From contig JADYYG010000010.1 in assembly GCA_020853755.1 (NCBI GenBank), forward strand, positions 1 through 63,660: a DNA stretch of 63,660 bases. Direction: 5' to 3'. This DNA is from Dehalococcoidia bacterium (lineage in GTDB: Bacteria > Chloroflexota > Dehalococcoidia > Tepidiformales > Tepidiformaceae). Every line of letters begins with the position of its first letter. Within the stretch, counting starts at the first letter, position 1. Below, in pieces: positions 51,755 to 59,358 of the stretch. Both the position numbers and the translations under genes were made by a program. A model generated the notes under the pieces. That model was not told the DNA's origin. It searched no databases and saw nothing but the letters and a program-made list of their open reading frames with translations.

Positions 51755-52777
51755 GTGGACGCCTACAACATCACCGTGGTTGGCGGGGCCGGCATCGTCG
51801 GCCGCGAGTTCCTCAAGCTGCTCGAGGAGCATAAGACCCCGGTCAAGCGTCTGCGCCTGCTCGCGACGGCCCGTTCGGCCGGCAAAACGGTCGACTTCCG
51901 CGGCGAAAGCGTCACCATCGAAGAGACCACCGACGCCAGCTTCACCCGCGACGATGAGGTCGTGTTCCTCTCGGCTTCGGGCGCGGCGTCGAAGCAGTTC
52001 GCCCCGATTGCGGCGGCGAACGGCAGCTTCGTGGTCGATGATTCGAGCGCCTACCGGATGGACCCGGCGGTGCCGCTCGTCATCCCGGAGATCAACGCCG
52101 ACGACCTCGCCTGGCACACGGGCATCGTGAGCCAGCCGAACTGCACGACGACGCCGATGGTGATGGCGCTCGCGCCGATCCATCGCGTGAACCCGCTGAA
52201 GCGCATCGTCGTCAGCACCTACCAGGCGGTGGCTGGTGCGGGCAGCGCCGCGGTCCAGGGCCTGCGCACCGAATCCGCTGCAGCGCTGGACGGCCGCCAC
52301 GAGCCGAGCGGCACCCAGAAGCGGGAGATCGCCTTCAACGCCGTCCCCCAGATCGACCTCTTCGCCGAAGACGGCTACACGAAGGAGGAGATCAAGATGG
52401 CGAACGAGACGCGCAAGATCCTGCACGCGCCGGACATCGCCATCAGCGCGACCTGCGTCCGCGTGCCGACCTTCTTCGGCCACGCGATGAACGTCTGGGC
52501 CGAATTCGAACGCCCGGTGAGCGCCGCCGAAGCGCGCGACCTGGTGGCCACGGCGAAGGGCGTCCGCCTCGTCGATGACCCGGCCTCAGAGCAATACCCG
52601 ACGCCGATGGATGTGGTCGGCACCGACGAAGTGCTCGTCGGACGGCTGCGCGGCGACAGTTCGCTCGCGGGGGGCATCACCTTCTGGACGGTGACCGACA
52701 GCATCCGCAAGGGCGCCGCGACCAACGTCCTCCAGGTCATCGAAGCGGCCGCCGCTCGCGGCGTCATCAGGCGCTAG
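51755..52777 (+). CDS. asd: Aspartate-semialdehyde dehydrogenase
   Basis: 340 residues. It makes aspartate semialdehyde for lysine, methionine, threonine and cell-wall diaminopimelate. NAD(P)-binding VVGGAGIVGREFLKLL at the N terminus. The nucleophile Cys130 is in QPNCTTTPMV; VRVPTFFGHAMNVWAEF gives the catalytic His. GTG 51755 with CTGGAG about 7 bases before it. Solitary; no lysine-pathway neighbours. Confidence 0.93.
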   Translation: MDAYNITVVGGAGIVGREFLKLLEEHKTPVKRLRLLATARSAGKTVDFRGESVTIEETTDASFTRDDEVVFLSASGAASKQFAPIAAANGSFVVDDSSAYRMDPAVPLVIPEINADDLAWHTGIVSQPNCTTTPMVMALAPIHRVNPLKRIVVSTYQAVAGAGSAAVQGLRTESAAALDGRHEPSGTQKREIAFNAVPQIDLFAEDGYTKEEIKMANETRKILHAPDIAISATCVRVPTFFGHAMNVWAEFERPVSAAEARDLVATAKGVRLVDDPASEQYPTPMDVVGTDEVLVGRLRGDSSLAGGITFWTVTDSIRKGAATNVLQVIEAAAARGVIRR

Positions 52778-52792
52778 GCAGGGTTCGAACCG

Positions 52793-53041
52793 TCAGGCGG
52801 CGGGTTGCGTGGGCGGCTGCGTGTTCGCGGGCAGCGCGATCAGGATGAGCAGCCCGATGAGCAGGCCGGGGACCAGCCACAGCCCCAGCAGCGACCAGAG
52901 CGCCGCGCGGCCGCGTGCGTTCGCTACCACGACGAGGATGCCGATGCAGACCGCCGCGGCCAGCAGGTAGAGGAAGAGCGCGGCGAACGGGTGGCCGCCG
53001 TAGACGTGGTGGGCGAGGAAGACGCTTTGTGCCAGGAACAT
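52793..53041 (-). CDS. Small membrane protein of unknown function
   Basis: 82 residues with two or three hydrophobic helices (about 5-25 weak, 18-40 LFLYLLAAAVCIGILVVV, 48-70 LLGLWLVPGLLIGLLILIAL). No recognised family. It lies between asd and the second M20 gene, on the opposite strand. Confidence 0.55.
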   Translation of the reverse strand: MFLAQSVFLAHHVYGGHPFAALFLYLLAAAVCIGILVVVANARGRAALWSLLGLWLVPGLLIGLLILIALPANTQPPTQPAA

Positions 53042-53187
53042 CGTGAGTCCTGTCGGAGCGCCGCGCGGGCGCAGGTGGTTTCACGAGAGTAATGGCCCGC
53101 TGTCACGAAAAGGTGACGGCGGCGGGCCGCTGCGGAACGAACCGCGTAGGATTCAGCCCCGACCTCTGAACCTCGGCGGAACCTCCG

Positions 53188-54492
53188 ATGACGATTGATT
53201 GGCCCTCTGTGCACCGCGAAGCGCTCGACATCTTCCTGCGCTACCTCCAGATCGACACCTCGAACCCGCCTGGCAACGAGAAGCCGGCCGCCCGCTTCCT
53301 CGGCGCGCTGTGCGAGGCCGAAGGCATCGAGACCGAGTTCATCGAGACCGCGCCGAACCGCGAAGTGCTGGTTGCGCGGCTTCGTGGCGACGGTTCGAAG
53401 CGCCCGCTGATGCTCTGCAACCACACCGACGTGGTGCCGGTCGAAGCCCAGTACTGGGACATGCCAGCGTTCGAAGGCATTGTCAAAGACGGGCGGGTCT
53501 ACGGCCGCGGCGCGGTGGACATGAAGGGGTGCGGCGTGATGCAGCTCATCGCCTTCCTCCTGCTGAAGCGCCAGGGGGTCGCGCTCAAGCGGGACATCGT
53601 CTTCTGCGCGGTGCCGGACGAGGAAGCGGGCAGCGAAGCCGGGATGGTCTGGCTCTGCAAGCACCGCCCGGACGTCGTGGACGTCGAATACGAGCTGAGC
53701 GAAGGCGGCGGCGGAACGACCCGCTTCGGCGCGAAGGACACGAAGCTGTTCAACGTGGCCACCAACGAGAAGGACCTCTGCTGGCTGCGGCTCACCGCCG
53801 TCGGGAGGCCGGGCCACGGCAGCGTGCCCCATTACGAGAACTCGGCGGTCTACCTCGTCCAGGCGCTCAACCGGCTCGTCGACTGGGACCGTGGGATTAC
53901 GTACACGCCTGACACGGTCGCGTACCTCGAACGGCTGGCCGAAGCGGGACTCATGCCGCCGCTGAGCGACCGGGCAGCGGTCGAACAGCAGATCCTGCGC
54001 TCGCCCGAGCTCTACGCGATGTTCCTCAACACCCTGAACCTGACGATGCTCGACGCCGGCATCAAGGCGAACGTCATCCCCGCGAAGAGCGAGGCCGTCA
54101 TCGACTGCCGCCTGCTCCCCGGCCAATCGAAGCAAGAGTGGATGGACAGAGTCCGCGAGCGCATCGCCGACGACCGCATCACGGTCGAACTGTATTCGCC
54201 GGACCAGGGCGAACCGTCGCGCGTGGACTGGGATACCGAACTCTTCCGCACCATCAACGCCGTGGTGAAGGAAGCGATGGAGGACGCCGTCGTGGCGCCC
54301 GGCATGACCGTCGGCGGGACGGACAACCGGTTCCTGCGCGAGCGCGGAATCCCGGCCTACGGCTTCATCCCCTGCCTGCTCTCACCCGATGAGCGCCGCG
54401 GCTTCCACGGCAACAACGAGTTCCTCACCATCGACAACCTGAATATGGGCTGCGAGTTGATGTACGAGATCGTGCGGCGGATGGCTGGGTGA
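53188..54492 (+). CDS. M20-family metallopeptidase, paralogue 2
   Basis: 434 residues. The same zinc motifs as paralogue 1: NHTDVVP, RGAVDMKGCG, PDEEAGSEAG, and a C-terminal metal ligand region GFHGNNEFLTID. The N-terminal 150 residues are almost identical to those of paralogue 1 while the middle dimerisation domain differs more, for example RPGHGSVPHYEN versus TPGHGSRPHADN. Substrate probably a small peptide or N-acyl amino acid. Confidence 0.9.
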   Translation: MTIDWPSVHREALDIFLRYLQIDTSNPPGNEKPAARFLGALCEAEGIETEFIETAPNREVLVARLRGDGSKRPLMLCNHTDVVPVEAQYWDMPAFEGIVKDGRVYGRGAVDMKGCGVMQLIAFLLLKRQGVALKRDIVFCAVPDEEAGSEAGMVWLCKHRPDVVDVEYELSEGGGGTTRFGAKDTKLFNVATNEKDLCWLRLTAVGRPGHGSVPHYENSAVYLVQALNRLVDWDRGITYTPDTVAYLERLAEAGLMPPLSDRAAVEQQILRSPELYAMFLNTLNLTMLDAGIKANVIPAKSEAVIDCRLLPGQSKQEWMDRVRERIADDRITVELYSPDQGEPSRVDWDTELFRTINAVVKEAMEDAVVAPGMTVGGTDNRFLRERGIPAYGFIPCLLSPDERRGFHGNNEFLTIDNLNMGCELMYEIVRRMAG

Positions 54493-54504
54493 GGTGAAAG
54501 TGCC

Positions 54505-54813
54505 CTATTTCAACTTCGCCAGGCAAAGAGAGACGGGATTCCCGATCCATGTTGAGCTAGCGTCGGTTTCCGGCGGACAGACCCGCTCGCCGGTGCCGCG
54601 GTCAATCGCGAGAACCTTGAAGTAGGCGGCTGCCGAATCGCAGGGGACAACGTCCCGGATGGCGACTGGTTGGCTGTTCAAACAATCCCCCACCTTGGGC
54701 AGCGGGGTGAGAGTGGGGAGTGCGACTTCAGTTGGACGTGGGTCTGGGCCATCGCCGCACGCGACGGCCAGCAAGACACCCAGGACACAGCAGATTGGAA
54801 AGAGCCTTGTCAC
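54505..54813 (-). CDS. Putative lipoprotein with GDC-type domain
   Basis: 102 residues. An N-terminal hydrophobic stretch ends in AVAC (LLAVACGD), a weak lipobox with Cys19. The mature part has VGDCLNSQPVAIRDVVPCDSAAAYFKVLAID, which resembles the small Cys-pair domain of septum-formation-type actinobacterial proteins. Starts at GTG 54813, overlapping the LuxR-type gene (GTGA). Confidence 0.65.
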   Translation of the reverse strand: MTRLFPICCVLGVLLAVACGDGPDPRPTEVALPTLTPLPKVGDCLNSQPVAIRDVVPCDSAAAYFKVLAIDRGTGERVCPPETDASSTWIGNPVSLCLAKLK

Positions 54814-55199
54814 TTAAACGCGGGGCTTATTGTGACCGAACCTGCGGCGCGTAGTCGCTTCACCTCCGCTGCCACGGCATCTGCGCGGTTCGAAAGGGAC
54901 CTCAGGGTGACCCTCAGCGCCTGAATAGTGAGCGAACGGCGATACGCTTCGACGACCTCCGGCATGGACCAGTAGGCCTGTTCATCCAACGTCCGGCCGC
55001 TGTTCTGGAGGGCATACGCGAGCACGAACTCCGCCCGGCGCCTCGCCCCGAGCTTCCCGAGTATCACGTGAACGTGGGCGTTCACCGTCCCCACACTGAC
55101 CAACAGTTCGGTAGCGATTTCCGGGTTCGTACAGCCGTCAGCGACGAGGCGCGCAACCTCTAGCTCTCTCGGTGTTAGCAGAGGGCCTTCGTGTGCCAT
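54810..55199 (-). CDS. LuxR-type HTH regulator
   Basis: 129 residues. HTH at the N terminus: LLTPRELEVARLVADGCTNPEIATELLVSVGTVNAHVHVILGKLGARRRAE. The C-terminal half (about 75-129) is a helix-rich tail, SMPEVVEAYRRSLTIQALRVTLRSLSNRADAVAAEVKRL, that may form a coiled coil. No receiver domain. ATG 55199 chosen over TTG 55202. Coupled with the lipoprotein gene. Confidence 0.8.
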   Translation of the reverse strand: MAHEGPLLTPRELEVARLVADGCTNPEIATELLVSVGTVNAHVHVILGKLGARRRAEFVLAYALQNSGRTLDEQAYWSMPEVVEAYRRSLTIQALRVTLRSLSNRADAVAAEVKRLRAAGSVTISPAFK

Positions 55200-55427
55200 C
55201 AAATCCCGCCTTCTAATGGCGGCCGCACGGAGCCGCCTGGTAGTAACGCAGGGCCGCGCTGGGCGACGCGTTGGCTCAGGCTACCTTGGCGCCGCGGCGG
55301 CGGGCAACCCGAAGATTCTCGTTCCGAACCTCGCTAGCGTGCGCCCATCGGCGCTACCCGCTACCATTCGCAGGCTATACATCGCGGCGCTGCTATCGTG
55401 CGCGCCGATACCTCCCGGAGACTCCCA

Positions 55428-56399
55428 ATGGCATTCACGGTCAACTCGTCCAAGTTCAAGTTCGCCACCCACCTTGCAGCCGGCGTGAAGGGCAAGCGCG
55501 TGCTCATTTCCGGCGCCGGCAAGGATGGCGGCCTCGGCCAGTCCTTCGCCCTCGCGGCCGGCCTTAACGGCGCCGAAAGCGTGGCCGTCCACTTCCACAG
55601 CTCGTACGACGACGGCCTCGACCTCGTCGACTTCCTCAAGGCGCAGGGCGTCAACGCCTTCCCGCTCCAGGCCGACGTGACGAACATGGGCGACCTCTGG
55701 GCCACCCGCACGTACGTCATCGACAAAATGGGCGGCATCCCGAACCTCGTCATTTGCAACTCCGGCCTCACCGAGCGCGGCTACTCCTTCGGCCGCTCGC
55801 TGCGCGAAGTCGAAGGCGAATCGACGGCCATGCGCCGCGCCCGCGTCCGCCAGGCCTTCATCAACAATCTCAACGAGACCCGCGTGGTGCTCGACACGAA
55901 GATCGACGGCTTCATGGCGATGACTCACCTCTGGTCGGGCGAAGCGGTCTACGCCAACGAGCCGCTCCAGATCGTTTACATCTCCTCCCGCCAGTCGATC
56001 GACCCGGGCATGAGCGTCCCCGGCTACGCCATCGCCAACTGGGCCGTGCTCCAGCTGCCGGAAGTGCTCGCCGTGAACCTCGGCAAGGCGGCGAACCTCG
56101 TGACCGCCTACAGCGTGATGTACCCGTTCGTCCGCACCGGGATGACGAACGAATACGCCGAGAACCCGAAGGTCTTCGGCCGCTGGCAGCCGCGCATGCT
56201 CGAGACCTACGAGGCTGCCGAGGCCTTCATGCAGCTCCTCGCGCTCCCCTCGGAGGAGACGAACAAGGGGATGTTCGAAGTGCTCGTCGAAGAAGACGCT
56301 TCGAAGGGCGAAAAGGGCGTGAAGGTCAGCTGGAAGCAGGTGAAGTTCAACGTCAGCGAAGAAGCGCTGACCAGCACCCAAGCGCTCACCTTCGGCTAA
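55428..56399 (+). CDS. SDR-family protein lacking the usual Tyr-x3-Lys
   Basis: 323 residues. Rossmann-like start with a variant loop (VLISGAGKDGGLGQSFALAAG), then FPLQADVTNMGDL and LVICNSGLTERGY. At the catalytic segment GYAIANWA appears where SDRs have Y-x3-K: Tyr is present but Lys is Asn. The downstream region (QALTFG end) is longer than in common SDRs. Probably a reductase of unusual type, or non-catalytic. CGGAG precedes ATG 55428. A clear terminator follows. Confidence 0.75.
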   Translation: MAFTVNSSKFKFATHLAAGVKGKRVLISGAGKDGGLGQSFALAAGLNGAESVAVHFHSSYDDGLDLVDFLKAQGVNAFPLQADVTNMGDLWATRTYVIDKMGGIPNLVICNSGLTERGYSFGRSLREVEGESTAMRRARVRQAFINNLNETRVVLDTKIDGFMAMTHLWSGEAVYANEPLQIVYISSRQSIDPGMSVPGYAIANWAVLQLPEVLAVNLGKAANLVTAYSVMYPFVRTGMTNEYAENPKVFGRWQPRMLETYEAAEAFMQLLALPSEETNKGMFEVLVEEDASKGEKGVKVSWKQVKFNVSEEALTSTQALTFG

Positions 56400-56425
56400 G
56401 CCGAACAAGTATCAGCACCGCGAAG

Positions 56426-56450
56426 GCCCGCCGAACCCGGCGGGCTTTTT
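56426..56450 (+). terminator. Rho-independent terminator after the SDR-like gene
   Basis: GCCCGCCG / CGGCGGGC stem with a four-base loop, then TTTTT at 56446-56450. Confidence 0.92.
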
Positions 56451-56478
56451 CGTGTTCGAAGCCGGGCTGACCAGCCTG

Positions 56479-56484
56479 TACACT
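56479..56484 (+). promoter_or_regulatory. -10 box (TACACT) of the gene at 56492
   Basis: TACACT followed by CCGCTCC and GTG 56492. Confidence 0.55.
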
Positions 56485-56491
56485 CCGCTCC

Positions 56492-57364
56492 GTGGACACC
56501 GAACCCGCCTCTGCCTCGCCGAAGCAGCGGTCCGAAGAGGACTCGCTGATCGAAGGGCTCACGCGGCAACTGAGCCACGCCCGCCTGTTGCTTTCGGCGA
56601 ACCCGGAAGAGGCCGCCGACGAAGCGATGTCGAGCGTCGCCGCCGAGCGCGAGGTCGAAGCGAAGGTCACGACCGAGCTGGCGACGCCGCACGCCGTGGC
56701 CCAGCCCGAGCGCTTCCTCGCAGCGCACCGCACGGCCATCCAGGCGCTCGAACTACTCGACCGCGAAGGCTGGCGCAAGCCGTCGGTGTCTTCGAAGTTC
56801 GGCCCGCTGAAGCCCGCCGCCCGGATCGGCGCGCAGTACGTGACGCAGTACATCGTGAAGGGGTACGCGAACAGCGCGGCCAACTCGATGCGGCGGCTCT
56901 ACACGCGCCGCGAACCGCAGACTGTTCGCGGCACGCCCGAGCGGATCATGCTCGCCCAGGCGCGCATGGAGATGGACCGCCTGACGAACGGCTTCGTTGG
57001 CGGCGGCATCGGCGCGCCCGCGATCATCGCCGGCGGCGCAGCCGTATCCCTGTTCGCGAGCGTCACCCAGTTCGTCACCGGCCTGAACTACCTGTCGCGA
57101 CCGGTTCTGATCTCCACGCTCCTGCTCATCGTGCTGGTTTTCGGCTTCCTCAGTTCGCTCCTGTTGAGCGCGGCGGCGGTGGCGCACCGGCGCTGCCGGG
57201 TCATCGCCGGGCAACCGCTGGCCGACCTCTGGGAGGCCGTCGGCCGCGCGGGCAACCCGCCCGAAGACAACTCGCAGCCGTTCGCGATCATCGCCATCGT
57301 GCTATCGGCGCTCGTGTGGGTCGTGGTGCCGGTTGGCGGCATCCTCGTCTACGTACTGACGTAG
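56492..57364 (+). CDS. Membrane protein of unknown function
   Basis: 290 residues. The first about 160 are polar and helical, with RLYTRREPQ near the end of that part. Then three membrane helices at about 170-195 (GGGIGAPAIIAGGAAVSLFASV), 205-230 (PVLISTLLLIVLVFGFLSSLLLS) and 265-289. No family recognised. GTG start set by the TACACT box. Confidence 0.7.
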   Translation: MDTEPASASPKQRSEEDSLIEGLTRQLSHARLLLSANPEEAADEAMSSVAAEREVEAKVTTELATPHAVAQPERFLAAHRTAIQALELLDREGWRKPSVSSKFGPLKPAARIGAQYVTQYIVKGYANSAANSMRRLYTRREPQTVRGTPERIMLAQARMEMDRLTNGFVGGGIGAPAIIAGGAAVSLFASVTQFVTGLNYLSRPVLISTLLLIVLVFGFLSSLLLSAAAVAHRRCRVIAGQPLADLWEAVGRAGNPPEDNSQPFAIIAIVLSALVWVVVPVGGILVYVLT

Positions 57365-57387
57365 GCGAAGGGCTCCGAAACCCCGGG

Positions 57388-59358
57388 CTACTGGCCGCCG
57401 CCGGCGGGCTGGGCCGCCAGGTTCGGCTGGAGTTCGCCGCGGCGGCGGGCCGCGAACGCCTCGTCCTCGCCGACCATGCCGGCGTCGCGCTGGGCCTGCT
57501 CCTGCTCGTAGGTCATCTTGTAGAGGTTCGCGTAAATGCCGTTCTTCGCCAGCAGTTCGTCATGCGTACCGATCTCGGCGATCTTCCCCTGGTCGAGCAC
57601 AACGATGCGGCTGGCCTCGCGGATCGTCGAAAGGCGGTGGGCGATGACGAACGAGGTGCGGTCCTTCAGCAGTTCGCGCAGAGCCCGCTGGATGATGACC
57701 TCGGTCTGGGTGTCCACGTACGCGGTCGCTTCGTCGAGCACGAGGATGCGCGGCTGCGCGAGAATGGCCCGCGCGAAGCTGATGAGCTGGCGCTGGCCTA
57801 CCGAAAGGTTCTGGCCGCGCTGCTGGAGCATCGTGTCGTAGCCGTTTTCGAGGCGCGAGATGAACTCGTCGGCGCCGACCGCGGTGGCTGCGGCGCGCAC
57901 CTGCTCATCGGTGGCGTCGTGCCGGCCGTAGGCGATGTTCTCGCGCACGGTGCCGCTGAACAGGTACGGGTTCTGGAGGACGACGCCCATGTGGCGCGTG
58001 AGCGAGCGGCGCTTCACGTCGCGGATGTCGTGCCCGTCGATCTTGATGGCCCCGCCGGTCACTTCGTAGCCGCGACTGATGAGCGAGGTGATCGTGGTCT
58101 TGCCGGCGCCAGTCGGCCCGACGAATGCGATGGTTTCGCCCGGCTGCACGTGGAGCGTGATACCGCGCAGGATCGGCACGGTCTCGACGTAATGGAACTC
58201 GACATCGTCGAGGTCTACGCGGCCCTCGACATGGTCGAGTTCGATGGCGTCCGGCTTGTCCTTGATACGCGGCTCGGTGTCGAGCACTTCGAAGATGCGT
58301 TCGCCTCCGGCCATCGCCCGCTGGACCATCGTGTACTGGAGGACAAGGTCCCGGATGGGGTCGAAGAAGCGGCCGACGTAGAGGGTGAAGCTGACGAGGA
58401 CGGCGAACAACGTCGCCACATCCACGGTGTCGGCGTGGAGGGCGCGCAGCCCGCCGACGATGAGGATGGCGCAGGTGGCGCTGGCCCCCGCCAGTTCGAT
58501 GACGGGCATGATGGCCGCGCTGAGCATGCCGGCCCAGACGTTGGCGCGCCGGTTCTCCTGGTTGAGCGCATCGAAGCGGCGGGCGTTTTCGTCCTCACGG
58601 GACATCGATTGGACGGCTCGGACGCCGGAGACGTTCTCGGCGAGGGTGCCATAGAGCGCGCTGATCTTAACGCGCACATTCACGAACGCCTTCTTCGCGT
58701 GGTTGGCCCACCAGATCATGATGATGATGAGCGGCGGGACGACCGCGAAGGTGACGAGGGCCAGTTCGGTATCGAAACTGAGGAGGACGATGACGACCAC
58801 CGCGAGGCCGACGAAGTCCGCGAGGAAGGTGAGCGACCCGCTGGTCAACAACTCCTGCATGACGGTGACGTCGCTCGTCAGGCGGCTGATCATGCGGCCC
58901 ACTTCCATCTCGTCGTAGAAGCTGAGGGAGAGGCCCTGCATGTGGTCGTACATTTCGCTGCGCAACTGCCAGAGCAGGCGGTTGCCCATCCATGCCGTGG
59001 TCAACAACTGGGTGTAGGCGGAGGCCCAGGTAATCGTCGCGGCGCCGACCATGATGCCGAGCAGCCACCAGATACGGGTGGTATCGCCCTGGACGCCGGC
59101 CTTCACCGTGAGGCCGATGAGGAGCGGCTGCATGAAGCTCGAAACCGCCGAGATCACCATGCAGGCGAACGCGAGCGCGGCCTGCTTCTTGTAGGGCTTG
59201 AGGTAGGGAAGGATGCGCTTGACCACCTCGGCGTCGTAGACCTTGCCGAGGTATTCGTCGTCCCAGCCGTCACTGCCGCGGCCGCGGTGCGCGCCCATGG
59301 ACTGGCCGCCGATGCCGGTACTCCAACCGCCGGCGCCCGAACCACCGAACATTGCCAT
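57388..59358 (-). CDS. ABC exporter half-transporter, canonical-site subunit
   Basis: 656 residues: six-helix membrane part (about 45-330) and an NBD. Walker A GPTGAGKTT, signature NLSVGQRQL (LSVGQ instead of LSGGQ) and Walker B LDEATAYVD with the catalytic Glu. With the upstream subunit it forms a heterodimer of the TM287/288 type. Drug or lipid export likely. The N-terminal extension is Gly/Ser-rich. ATG 59358 overlaps the upstream stop by one base (TGATG). Confidence 0.92.
   Translation of the reverse strand: MAMFGGSGAGGWSTGIGGQSMGAHRGRGSDGWDDEYLGKVYDAEVVKRILPYLKPYKKQAALAFACMVISAVSSFMQPLLIGLTVKAGVQGDTTRIWWLLGIMVGAATITWASAYTQLLTTAWMGNRLLWQLRSEMYDHMQGLSLSFYDEMEVGRMISRLTSDVTVMQELLTSGSLTFLADFVGLAVVVIVLLSFDTELALVTFAVVPPLIIIMIWWANHAKKAFVNVRVKISALYGTLAENVSGVRAVQSMSREDENARRFDALNQENRRANVWAGMLSAAIMPVIELAGASATCAILIVGGLRALHADTVDVATLFAVLVSFTLYVGRFFDPIRDLVLQYTMVQRAMAGGERIFEVLDTEPRIKDKPDAIELDHVEGRVDLDDVEFHYVETVPILRGITLHVQPGETIAFVGPTGAGKTTITSLISRGYEVTGGAIKIDGHDIRDVKRRSLTRHMGVVLQNPYLFSGTVRENIAYGRHDATDEQVRAAATAVGADEFISRLENGYDTMLQQRGQNLSVGQRQLISFARAILAQPRILVLDEATAYVDTQTEVIIQRALRELLKDRTSFVIAHRLSTIREASRIVVLDQGKIAEIGTHDELLAKNGIYANLYKMTYEQEQAQRDAGMVGEDEAFAARRRGELQPNLAAQPAGGGQ

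Noticed and set aside
52780..52830. tRNA-like GGTTCGAAC near the end of asd
   Set aside because: No acceptor or anticodon arms can be formed around it.
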